In this document: positions 43,302 through 53,487 of the stretch, piece by piece | Layout of the letters: each line of letters opens with the position of its first letter | Position numbering within the stretch: position 1 is the first letter of the stretch | Origin: Darksidea phi | Lineage: Eukaryota; Ascomycota; Dothideomycetes; Pleosporales; Lentitheciaceae | Direction: 5' to 3' | Assembly: GCA_030770425.1 (NCBI GenBank) | Contig: JASJFT010000190.1 | Coordinates: 1-64,000 of the forward strand | DNA: 64,000 nt | The notes under the pieces: generated by a model | What the model saw: the letters and a program-made list of their open reading frames with translations, nothing else | What the model was told of the DNA's origin: nothing | Database searches by the model: none | Translations under genes and position numbers: made by a program

Positions 43302-44953
43302 ATGGTCGGTGTGCCGACAAGCGGGGGGTGTGCAACCTGCCTGAAACGAAGCATAAAGGTGAATTCCTCTGCATAACCCTCAGATCGAGCTCTGCTAATA
43401 TAATAGAGTAAAGTGCGATGAGGCGCGACCGAACTGTACACAATGCCGTAGAGGCGGCCGCAGTTGTCCTGGCTACGCACGGAGAATGAAATTCGTGGAT
43501 GAAGGGCCTAGACTGCATCGCTCAACCCGAAAAGCGAAGGTCTGGATTCCCACCCGACGACCCATCAACCCTCAGGGCTCGGTCTCTTTATTTTCAGCCG
43601 CAGAAAGGGATCTCGCCGTGAACAGCAAGCCGGATAATGACAACAGTGGCCCCGCTTCTGTCTGTGGGCCTCATTCCCAAGGACAATGCGGTATCGGAGT
43701 GTATCAGCTTAGAGCACCAAAGGTAGAGCGCGATCAAATAATGTCGTCTTTTGTGTCTGCCCTGTTCCCGCTTGGAGTCTCCTCGGTTCAGAGGTCGTTC
43801 TTCGGGAGTTGGCTCTGGCATGTGCCACCGCGCTTAAATCGCAGTGAAGTACTAGATTGCGCCGCGCTATCTCTCGCTTTGGCGTATTTCGGACGAGTGT
43901 CCGGGGATCAGCGTGTAGTACGGAACGCAGAACTGTCGTACACAGTTGGCTTGCGAAGGTTAGCAGCGGCTATTGCCCATACAAGCAGAAGATACGACGC
44001 AGATGTGCTCTGCGCAACATTGTTTCTAGGACATTATGAGGTCTGTACGCTACCTTCTAGGAGTTGTGATTTTTCATCTGACTGACCATATACCTAGACC
44101 CTGTTAGGCGTAACCAGCGCCTGGATTCAACATGCGCGCGGGGCGGGGCGTCTGTTACAACTACGTGGTGCCCGACGTTGTTACGACTCTGCATTCGAGT
44201 ATTCCATGTTTCTAGCATGCCGTGGAGCAATTGTGAGCCTTCTCATATTGCAGTATTGGAGACATCCTCTCCTTGCTAACATGGATATGTCAGATATCTG
44301 AAGCACTAGCTTCTGGAAAGCCATGTTTCCTTGACGCTAGAGACTGGTGTTCCATCCCCGACGGACTGATCGAGTTTCCGCTCTTACCTCAATCACCGGA
44401 ACTGTACCATTCGATTTTCAGTCATTTTGCGGCAATTCCTGGCTTATTGAACAAAATAAAGCTAGTGAAGAATGACTCTCCCGAGAGTGTACGTCTCTCT
44501 ATACTTTCCAGCGCACAGACACTGCGGCGAAGCCTCAGAGAATGGTACCGCCGTTTCACATCGACTGATGACAGTCTGAGGAACCCTAACCTCGTGAGCG
44601 TGTCTCCCGTCTTGGACGACTATCCGTTTCATTCGGTCTATGTCTACCACGATGTGCCTTCAGCAACCATAATCACCGCCTATTATGCTTATACCATAGT
44701 TCTCAACAATGGAATGAACTGTTTACAACCCGACAGCATCTATGTAGGAGAGAACCATGACGCAGCGCGAGCAATCTGTATGTCCGTTGATTATTGCTCG
44801 CATGCCGGACTCTGTGGCACTCAAGCACTAAGGTTATCATTACCAATTGCCCACTCGGCATTGCCTGTAATTTACCAAGGATGGGTAGAAGCATGGATAA
44901 GAAGGATTTCCGGCATTTTGGGGCCGACGATGATCCAACGACGCCGTTTATAA
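43302..44953 (+). CDS. Zn2Cys6 fungal transcription factor, 4 exons
   Basis: join(43302..43358, 43414..44040, 44098..44232, 44294..44953), 492 residues, introns 55-61 nt, all phase 0. The zinc cluster forms across intron 1: GGCATCLKRSIK from exon 1 joins CDEARPNCTQCRRGGRSC, giving C-x2-C-x6-C-x6-C-x2-C-x6-C. A basic linker (RSTRKAKVW) and a fungal_trans_2-like activation/dimer region follow (helical segments from residue about 120 to the end, such as SEVLDCAALSLALAYFGRVS and PRSCDF-free exon 3 sequence TSAWIQHARGAGRLLQLRG). It probably regulates neighbouring genes; the aldo-keto reductase relic and the esterase are the nearest candidates. No stop or frameshift is seen in this model. Confidence 0.88.
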
Positions 44954-45006
44954 AAGATCCTGTGTCACCTGGGGGGAGCCGGTGTTGATCATCGCCTATA
45001 TGCTAC

Positions 45007-46303
45007 CTAATATCCTGTCACGGCCTTTGGCAGATATCCCGATTCAAGCTTAGCAATCTCAGCTTCGGTTAGGACAATCGTCGCGGCTGGCGCCGCTTCA
45101 TCAATACGTTCCTTGCTATTCAACCCAACGATCGGATTCACCCCTTTGCTCAGACACCAGGCCGTTGAGATTACTGCCATTGGCAAATTTCTTGCTTTCG
45201 CTACCTCCACCGAATCGACAATTGCTTTTTTGGCTTCGTCCTGGTTGTAGAGACGTCCAAGGGTGGCATCATGCTAGGCTCTCGCCGAGGTGTTCTTATC
45301 TAGGTCGTTCCATGGACGAGCCAGAACACCACGTGCATTGGGAGACCACTATGTTAAGTAAATAAGGAGTTAATCCTATAGCACCTGGCGCACCAGAAAT
45401 CAAGGGCGACACTTACGGGGAATACACCCAACACCTGCATCCCGGCAGTACGGTATCATCTCCCGCTCTTCCTCTCGTTAGAGGAGGTTGTAATAGTTCT
45501 GCATGGAGATGAATTGGTGCAACCCATGCTTCTTTGCCACATTCTGGAGTGCTTGAAATTCCCACGCGGGCATCTTTTCACGACAATACGTAAGCACATT
45601 TCCGCTAGATGGACATAACGGTATGAGAGACTCACTGAACTAGCACCAATGTACCGTACTAATCCCATCTCCACAATGTCGTTCAACGCTTCATTATTTC
45701 CTTTCGCGAGACCTCCAGATCCATGCGCTGGATTTGGAGTACGTCGATGTATGTGTCCAGTCTTTTGACGCTCACCTGCACGGCGTCGAAAATGTGTTTG
45801 CGAGATAGCCCGGCTCTATTTACCATCCGGCCATCATTGAACGAAGCCCTATGGACGGAGAGTTGGGGCTCGCCCGGCATACTCGTGGCAAAACGGCATT
45901 TTGTCATGATGACGACGCCTTCTCGGGGGATCTTGTATGTAGAGAGAGCCTTTGCGATGATTTCCTCCAAGACACCATTAGAGTAAAGATCCGCCTGTGC
46001 AAAAGATTAGTTAGATCTCCAGTGCGCAATTATGAAATATGATGACATGGGGAAAGAGGTACAGGAGCATTCAAATCACAGTATCCCACGCATTGATTCC
46101 GACTTTATAAGCGTACTCGAGCAATGGTAGCGCCTCGTCTTCTTCCAAAACCCACTTCTGCCATTCTTGCTTCCGTAGGACATAGCTCCTAGGATAATCT
46201 TGGAGACTTTCGAACCAGATGCGCCCAGTCTGTTGTATCCTATGCTCGTCGATGGCGGTGCAATGAGCAAATCACGGACATATCCATGCTGAGAGGAGGT
46301 CAT
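45007..46303 (-). pseudogene. Dead aldo-keto reductase (AKR)
   Basis: Minus-strand AKR of the yeast Aad/YakC-like type. The start reads YNRLGASGSKVSKIILGAMS, then a 1-nt deletion near 46165 shifts the frame before WVLEEDEALPLLEYAYKVG and NAWDT; an intron follows, then ADLYSNGVLEEIIAKALSTY to YIDVLQIQRMDLEVSRKEIM; a second 1-nt deletion near 45690 precedes LNDIVEMGLVRYIGASS; an intron follows, then MPAWEFQALQNVAKKHGLHQ, broken by TAA at 45478-45480 (a Tyr is expected); ARPWNDLDKNTSARA then ends in TAG at 45274-45276 (a Gln is expected), while the same frame continues to YLPKAVTGY at 45007. The active enzyme would use NADPH to reduce aldehydes or ketones. Introns keep normal signals, so decay is recent. 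Confidence 0.88.
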
Positions 46304-47012
46304 GATGAAATAGGGAAAACATAAAGTGAATCAACCGAGGTGATCAGAGCCTTCCGGGACAACGCGCGTTCTCAAGGTATTTATACCACAGTCAATACTA
46401 CGCTGTAATCTGGAGCTCAATAAACGTGGAGCTAATTCCATCAGCTATCCCTGGGCCCTGTTGTTCGGCTCGTCTGCGAGACAACTATTACCTAAGCTTG
46501 ACCCTGATGTGGTTCTAAGGTACGAACTTTAGCGCTACAGCGGGATGGACGCCCGTAAATCTGCAGGAGGGTTCGCGCATTAGGACCGTAAGCGTCAGCC
46601 CGATATAATCTGATAATACGAAGTAGGTATAGCGCGCACTACATTTTTGCCCCTGTCAATCGGCTTACTAGTTCGAGCGGGACGATCTCAAGAGTACTAA
46701 GCTCAATGCGGCTATATCCTACGAATTTTAGCGTCTTTGCTGAGCCATCATCTAGTCTCCGTTCCGCGCGATGCAAATCTAGTTCTAAACTACGAAATTT
46801 AGGTCGAAGGGTCGACATATGGGTTAATTTCTATTTAGAAACTCGGGTTTACAATCCTGCCGTCTTACACCACAAATCGCACGTCCCATATATGGTACGA
46901 CAATACAAAGACGGCAGATAGGCCAGTCGAAAATTGTAAACCTACTCCACTGGTACAAAGAAAAGATTTCACCTCGCATATCTACCCCCCTTTCCGAGGA
47001 ATTTCGGCGAAG
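46304..47012. other. Intergenic between divergent AKR relic and esterase
   Basis: Short frames only. It is probably the former shared promoter of the two genes. No CGG-triplet pair typical of Zn2Cys6 sites was confidently found by eye. Confidence 0.4.
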
Positions 47013-48008
47013 ATGGTCTCTCTTACAGATGGTCAAAAAGCAACACTTAGCCCTGAGGCAGTGAAGTTCCTCAGTGCCGTGCGCCACATACCCTTCGCCA
47101 TGACCCTCTCACCCTTCCTGACCACCCCAAGCCGGGTTCCCGGGCTCCGCCGGGGTGTCGAAGAAAAAGCAGGTCCAGGCGAGGCGGAGCTGCTTGACAA
47201 GCATAATCTCGGGCTAAAGGAAATCACAATCGCTGGCGTTTCAGTCATTGTCATCGAGCCCCCGACTGTCCAGCCCGAGAAAGAAGGAAAGATCCTGTTC
47301 AACGTCTTTGGAGGAGCATTTATCATGGGCAGTCCGCGCGACCGTGCCGCGCTGACTATGGCGGCGGAGTTGGGGGTCCGCGTCTACTCGATAAACTACA
47401 CCAGATCGCCCGAAGCGAAGTACCCAGTCGCCCGCAATCAATGCCTGGCCGTATACCGCAGTCTCATTCGCGAGGGCCCTCCGGGCGGCGCGCCCATCGA
47501 TCCAGCCGACATATATGCAATGGGGAGCTCTTCTGGCGCACAGTTGCTTGTCTCCATGCTCCTTATGGCGCGGTACGAGAACCTTCCTATGCCAACAGCC
47601 GGGTTGTACCTCTGTACACCTGCTTTGGATCTTAGCGGTGCCGGCGATTCGATGGTTACGAATGCGCTTGATCGAGACATCATGCCTGTTCATCTCCTTA
47701 TCAGCATGGTATCGCAAAATTACGCCCCCAAGGACCTCAACCCCACGGACCCTCTCTACTCCCCGTTGTATGCCGATTACGAAAAGTCTTTCCCACGAAC
47801 TGTGATCACTGTTGGTACGCGGGACTTTGCCCTTAGCAATGGCATACGCTTCTACTGGAAGCTGAGAGATGCTGGTGTTCAGGTCGAACTACTGGTGTCG
47901 GAAGGGATGTGGCACGGGTTCAATTGGGATCCCGTCGTACCAGAGGCTCTTCGAGCCCGCGCAGCGGTTATCGAGTTTCTAGAAAGAAGCGTGGATAATT
48001 TAGCATAA
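47013..48008 (+). CDS. HSL-type alpha/beta hydrolase (esterase/lipase)
   Basis: 331 residues, intronless, no signal peptide. The alpha/beta hydrolase-3 order is visible: an oxyanion-loop equivalent NVFGGAFIMGSP near residue 98 (the usual HGGG reads FGGA), nucleophile elbow MGSSSGAQL near 169 (GSSSG in place of GDSAG), Asp in GTRDFALS near 270 and His in MWHGFNWD near 302. These support a functional serine hydrolase, although the altered oxyanion loop may change activity. HSL-family esterases accept short-chain esters and are often found in detoxification or secondary-metabolite clusters. It lies next to the dead AKR and downstream of the regulator. Confidence 0.88.
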   Translation: MVSLTDGQKATLSPEAVKFLSAVRHIPFAMTLSPFLTTPSRVPGLRRGVEEKAGPGEAELLDKHNLGLKEITIAGVSVIVIEPPTVQPEKEGKILFNVFGGAFIMGSPRDRAALTMAAELGVRVYSINYTRSPEAKYPVARNQCLAVYRSLIREGPPGGAPIDPADIYAMGSSSGAQLLVSMLLMARYENLPMPTAGLYLCTPALDLSGAGDSMVTNALDRDIMPVHLLISMVSQNYAPKDLNPTDPLYSPLYADYEKSFPRTVITVGTRDFALSNGIRFYWKLRDAGVQVELLVSEGMWHGFNWDPVVPEALRARAAVIEFLERSVDNLA

Positions 48009-48237
48009 GGCAATCATGCATCATTGTAAAGCGACACACTTGTAAAAAGCAGTATGATATTGAATTAGAAATTAGATCTCCTATATAACCGACTCGCTGG
48101 ATGATAAGCTACGTGCAGCGTGGCATGGACGACCTGTTTGTCACGGAGAGGGCCGAAAGTCCAACCACATTCGAGAGTTTGAATTTGCCATTCTGTAATC
48201 GAGGAAGTTCAGTGAAGGAGACATGTCATCAATCCTT

Positions 48238-49473
48238 TTACGTCTCAGCTGCTCCTGGATCCGCATTGCAGCTCGCATCCTTCGGACACACGACCCCAGC
48301 ATCCACCGCCTTTGTAACCGCAGCATGGAAGATAACGTAGTATGTATCGCACTTTTGATCCCAAGTCGTCGTCCACAGCGACCGGCTTGCACCGGTGAGA
48401 CATCCCGGATTCAACGTGTACTGACCGGGCGCACAGGCCTTGTTATCATGAGGGATCTCGGAGCACGAGATGTATACGTGCGGGACGTCCACTTGGTATG
48501 GGTCGTCCATATCGTACGTGACCTTGACACCGCCATTGTAGTTGAGAGATGCGCTTCCAACAACTGTGCCTTTACTGATATCGTTTTGGCCGGCGCCAAC
48601 ATACAGAGGCACTGTATAGCCTTTCTCGATCTCGGACTGAGAAACGGCGGCATGCCAGCCCCAGCGGCCACAGCCTAGCTCATTGAGTGTCCACTTGCAT
48701 GGGGTCTTTGTGCCAGGCTTGCATCCCGCTGGTTCGTCGGATTTGAACTTGGGGTTATACCCAAACGCTGTGCCGAATTCGCAGTTATGAGTTGGTGGCT
48801 TGGTGTCCGGGCAGCAGCATTCCTTAACACAGTCCTTGGAGCATTTCCACTCGAGGGGGAAGTTCATAGCCCAGTTATTGGCCTTTCCTTCAATAGGGTC
48901 TCCACGGCCCCAGCATGTGTTTCCATCGGAGATAGCAGCATGCGTTGCGATCCAGAGTTTGCCGGCGTCGCAGAGTTCGTCCTCGGTTGAGCGGCCGTAC
49001 AGGGGAGCAATTTTTGAGATTGGGACCCAGCACTCGGCATTCGCACCGGCGTTGGTGACCTGGCAGTAAGAGTTGAATTCGTATTGACCAGGCGCCGTAG
49101 TCGTAATAGGAATGTCGTCGAGTTGTAAATGGACTTCCTTGTAGGTCTGACCGGCGACAGTGTTGTAGAGGATATGGAGACACTTCTCTGTCTTACCAGG
49201 GCAGTTGTCGACCGATGCTGTCACGGTCGAAGTCCGCTCAGAACTCTTGCCGCATTGAAGGACGGGCTCCGTTTTCCCAGTGAGGACTTGTTTGTATTCC
49301 GAGCAGCACTTTTTGATAGGGCAGGTGTCTGTTCGGCGAAGGCGACGAGTGACAGTGGCGGAGACGCAGCATTCGAGCTTGGAATCGCAAGTGTCAAGGG
49401 TTGTAGTAGCCTGGACTGAGAGAGCGAGCCAGGTCAGGGCGAACAGCCCTGTATTTACCATTGTGGAGCGCAT
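48238..49473 (-). CDS. Secreted Cys-rich protein, 411 aa, internally repeated
   Basis: Intronless. The signal peptide lies within NTGLFALTWLALSVQA. By my count there are 28 Cys in the mature chain, including ECC, KKCCS, ECCC and paired patterns. Two related halves are visible: each has an H-A-A-(V/I) element (THAAISDGNTCWG; GWHAAVSQSEIEKGY) and a partner strand such as QYEFNSYCQV and PGQYTLNPGC; a third copy may be VIFHAAVTKAVDAGVVC. The middle has YVGAGQNDISKGTVVGSAS. I do not recognise a named domain; extracellular enzyme, inhibitor or effector functions are all possible. No TM or GPI signal is seen. Confidence 0.75.
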   Translation of the reverse strand: MRSTMVNTGLFALTWLALSVQATTTLDTCDSKLECCVSATVTRRLRRTDTCPIKKCCSEYKQVLTGKTEPVLQCGKSSERTSTVTASVDNCPGKTEKCLHILYNTVAGQTYKEVHLQLDDIPITTTAPGQYEFNSYCQVTNAGANAECWVPISKIAPLYGRSTEDELCDAGKLWIATHAAISDGNTCWGRGDPIEGKANNWAMNFPLEWKCSKDCVKECCCPDTKPPTHNCEFGTAFGYNPKFKSDEPAGCKPGTKTPCKWTLNELGCGRWGWHAAVSQSEIEKGYTVPLYVGAGQNDISKGTVVGSASLNYNGGVKVTYDMDDPYQVDVPHVYISCSEIPHDNKACAPGQYTLNPGCLTGASRSLWTTTWDQKCDTYYVIFHAAVTKAVDAGVVCPKDASCNADPGAAET

Positions 49474-51334
49474 GTTGACAAAAGGGACGAGATGCCGGAG
49501 GAGTTAAAGATAAAATACTGGAGGAATTAGAGATAAGATGCCGGGGGAGTTGGAGATGAGATGGAGGCAGTAATGGAAGAACAGCAACGGTATATATATG
49601 AAACAGAGGTCAGGAATGCTCGGCTTTTTGCCTTTGGCTGCGTCACCACAGGAAGCCGCAAGTGGTCGAGAACCCTCACATGTATAATGGCTCTCTCTCA
49701 CGCCACCAAAGTGGAAGCGCCTAGAGACTATTGAGCAAGGAGAAAGAATGCTAAACTGCTCCAGAATCGGGAAGTGCCGCGCAGGCGGCCACCAATATTG
49801 GGTCAGGCCATAGCAAAAGCCAATGGATTTGCTGGATAAGCGATTGTCCCAAATCCTAAGCAACTATGGCGGTACGTAGCGGAAATCCACGTTCGAGAGT
49901 GTTCAGATCCGCTCAGCTTTGCGCTGGGAGATGGAACGCTAAGCGATCATTCTACTGCGGCTGATGCACTAATAGATATTGATGGCGGCCATGGGGAGCA
50001 GTTCTTACGTTATGGTCTACGGATCAGCGAAAAAATAATTTGAAAGAACATAGAGACGTGCCAAGGAAGCTTAGGGTAAATTATTAGCATCACATGCAAA
50101 GGGCAGGCAGATGCCGCAAACATTCAGGTACTTCATGACGATCCCACACCAATTTAATAGAATAAAAGCATTATGGCAGCTCAAGCCTAGCCCCAAGATG
50201 CAATTAATTAATATTATAAATGGGGACTCCGGCTCCTTAAGGCGAAAATGAAGACAAGCAGGGTCAGGTCAACAGCCGATCGGTTCGGAAGTTGCCCTTC
50301 TAAGGCGGTTACAGCTGGCGAATCGTGTCGCAGGGAATATTTTCCGGAAGGCTAATGCATCTGGGCCAGCAACCTGCGAAGGTGGCTTGTAAAATCAGGC
50401 CAGACTTCGTCTTCTGCTGGTAGCGGGCTTAGTAGCGAGCCGAATTGGGGTAACAGTACTAAGACTAATTTGTCGAACTTTTGTACCAGGAACTTCGACC
50501 GCCAGCGCAAACATTGGAAGCCAGACTTCAGCTCGGATAAAGCCACTATTCGCTTATTTCTGTCAACGAAAGTTCGAAATATTAAGCATTACTATCTAGA
50601 TTCCAACATTGTGGAGGCGCAGTCATGTCCGAAAACTGGTCCGCAGGTAATGTTACGTGAAGGGAACGGATGCTCAGATGGAGCTGTTCCTGTATATTGT
50701 TGGCTGGCGTATGGCTGCATATATTGGCCATTAAGGAAACTTGCTTAGAAATAAAAGCCAGGTCGGTAATCTCTTATTCCTTACAATACGTGTAATAACT
50801 CGCACCCTTATAGTAATCTATAGGATATATACTATCTCTTTTACTTAAAGCTCTCCTTAACCCATAAGTGTATATAGAATGGAGAGGAGATGGTATATAT
50901 TAAGTAATTCTTACTTAGAGCTCCATAAGTATAAAATATAATTCTATAACTTTTTTTGGATTTGTATGGCAAGGGTTCACTTTGTAAGGTCCGCACGAAA
51001 TACATTAGCAGTGTGTATACAGTAGAGATGCTATACCCGCACCTTACATACGATAATGGAAAAATAGTTGTTTATACCGCAACTCCTTATACAACGTTTT
51101 AGAGCTTGATACGAGAGTATTAAGGCTAAGCTAGAGTAACGTCTTGGAGACCATGTCACGCTTGGTCTTGAAATTAGGTAGGTTTCTCCATACACAAGCA
51201 AAATTCGCCAAAGATTCAGAGATTTCCGAGCTACTTGAAATCCTCATACTATCTCTGCTCTCAACTATGCTTGGTCTAGTACCGCTCTTCCACCTTAACT
51301 TTTACTCAATTTCCTGTAACTGGAAGGAATAGCC
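49474..51334. other. AT-rich, gene-free 1.9 kb, RIP-like
   Basis: From about 50,740 to 51,120 the sequence is dominated by TA, AT and ATT motifs, unlike any neighbouring gene. This is the composition expected after repeat-induced point mutation of a repeat, now unrecognisable. The left part, to about 50,700, is mixed and without coding frames. Confidence 0.55.
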
Positions 51335-52044
51335 CTAATCTTTGCTCCCAAACATAACCCATTTCGACCATCCCCACATAGCTTTAGCAACAAGGAAAAA
51401 GGCACCCAGCAAATTCATGGCCATAACTTTGGATGGTCTTGGCTTCCTTCTTGATCGTGATGTGAAGATATGTCCTTGGTCTGCTGGCGGGCTCGATACA
51501 TCCATGAAATCTCCACTCCTCACTCCTGCCGCTGCTAAGGTATCATCAATGTCACAGAGGTCTATGAGCTAGCTCTTCAACTTCTGCCTGTCTCCACATC
51601 CACACAACTGTCGACAGTCGAAGAGCGAATCATGGATGCAGAAGCAGTTTGTATTCTTCCTCAGACATCCGTAGTCGATAGCTTTCTTCGCGAGGCATGT
51701 CACAGCGCATGTTGGCGTTCCGTGGAACTCGACGATCAGTGCATCCGGGCATAGCCGGAGAACTAGACTTCGATATACATCCAATCCCACCAGTAACGAG
51801 ATCATGCGCAGGAGAGCCCTGTCTTAAGATTGCAGTAGCAGTCGCCGTGGTACTTGCCGCAATTCGCTTCGCTTTCTGGACATGTAGAGGTGTCGACGGG
51901 ACAGATTGCGTCGGAAAGGCTGGTGTAATACTAGCAGGAGCTGTAACGACTGTACAATCCAAGTGGCATCTCCTCGGGATTGATCGACTGATCCGCCGTA
52001 CAATGATATAAGAGTAGAGCACTAAAAATTGCAAAGCGTGTCAT
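51335..52044 (-). pseudogene. Broken CFEM-domain membrane protein gene
   Basis: On the minus strand ATG 52044 starts MTRFAIFSALLLYHCTADQS, a signal-peptide-like sequence, but its frame stops soon after. The 51805-51569 frame carries a CFEM domain: PTCAVTCLAKKAIDYGC then NCFCIHDSLFDCRQLCGC, giving eight Cys in the family order. It runs into TAG at 51569-51571 but continues in frame as LIDLCDIDDTLAAAGVRSGD and KVMAMNLLGAFFLVAKAMWG (a TM helix) to 51335. Three frames and an internal stop mark decay. CFEM proteins bind heme or sit in PTH11-type receptors; the TM after CFEM is compatible with either. Confidence 0.7.
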
Positions 52045-53487
52045 ACTTCCCTCTGGGTCTCCTTGGTATTCTTAGGAGGTTGCTAAGAAGCCGCGCGAAA
52101 ATGTGGTCAAAACTATTGAGCTGCCCATCTAGCCTACCCGCTAGCGCTTAATAACAGTTGCTCCAACAACTTTCGTCCGTACAACATATCAGATAGTCGT
52201 TTAGTTTTAGCCATGTGGGTATTGAAACCCTGCTACATTGCTATGTTGTGCCACGGTTACACCAGCCTTGTGAATTTACTAGTCTTTCAGAAAATTCAGA
52301 GCTTCGAACATAGGCGTACGATTGTAATAATCATCAAGGGTATGTTTTCTTTAGTCATCAGAGAAAGTGGCTGGTTAACAATGCAAGGACTAGAGAGTGA
52401 ACTGGCGTTCTGTTGATCAATCGTTTCCAGTCGAAGCGTGTCGCGCCGGAGCTGAACAGCAATCAGGGCACAATATCATCAAAGCTCGCTCTTGACTATG
52501 TTTTAGCGAAGCAGTGAAATGGAGTCTGCCCACTTTAATGACAGCTCTAAAGTCGGCAATATGGCTGCTTAACTAAGCTGTCGGCTCGCCTGCTTCCCAG
52601 CCGGAAATGGCAAAAGTTGGAGAGAACAAGCAGCGATATTTGTAACTTCGGCGGGGTATGGCGTGGGGGTGCTGTATCTGTAGGCACTACTCTTTCTAGG
52701 TAGGAATAAGTTAGTGGGCTCATTCATCCAGATAAGCGGGCTGGTGATCGATCACAAATTCAGCCTCATAAGTGCGGTTCGCTCGGGTTGAGCACCTAAA
52801 TTCTGAAGCACTTTTCATCCACACGCTTCGCTATGCCTCAGATTCAGCGTATAATTCTCTATTTATATTCTCTTACTTCTTTGGCAGAGTTCTAGCAAGC
52901 TTCGACCTTGTCCGTTGTTGTGTCAAGACTGCTTGAGACGAAAATATCATGTCTGAATATGCAGCTAACGATTACCCCTGGAAGATTTACAAATTCGGCG
53001 AATCCATCATTTCTCAATCCGAAGCACAACTGTGGCCGGTTCAGAAGACTCGCGCCTGGTGCAACGCCGAGTACGCCGGCTATCAGCCCCAAGGGAAAAT
53101 TACGATAAAGGCGGGATAATCCTGTTGTAACGCTTGTTAAACGTGTGAGGAAGGTTCAAAACTATCACTAGTGCCGTGAGCCACATCTAAGAACCGGCAT
53201 TTCCGAGAAATAGCTGACGATCTGCGCAAGCATTTCTGGATGGCGGTGGATGATCGGTAAGTCGGAGTTTCTTAAATCCACAACGGCAATAGAACGGATT
53301 TCACTCACCACGAAGTATGTGTTACCCTTTTCTTTAATAGGAAAGAGTTCACGAGCAGGATTCTTATTTAGAAGTGATATGGTAGATTTCGAACCGGGCG
53401 ACCAATTACACGGTACGATGGAACGCGTTTTCAGGGCCAAACATTACGAGACTATGGAGATAAACTGCTCAAGCACAAAAACCAAGA
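52045..53487. other. Gene-free 1.4 kb with weak F-box-like shadow
   Basis: Mostly unstructured and AT-rich. On the minus strand 53168-53440 is open and ends IIHRHPEMLAQIVSYFSEMP, faintly F-box-like, but it has no matching upstream sequence and lies in the 3' flank of the next gene. Confidence 0.4.

Noticed and set aside
43302..49473. Calling a full secondary-metabolite cluster
   Set aside because: There is no polyketide synthase, NRPS, terpene cyclase or P450 in the window, only a regulator, a dead reductase, an esterase and a secreted protein.
53168..53440. Minus-strand frame with F-box-like end
   Set aside because: It has no matching start or splice signals, lies in the 3' flank of the membrane protein gene, and a plus-strand frame of equal quality overlaps it.
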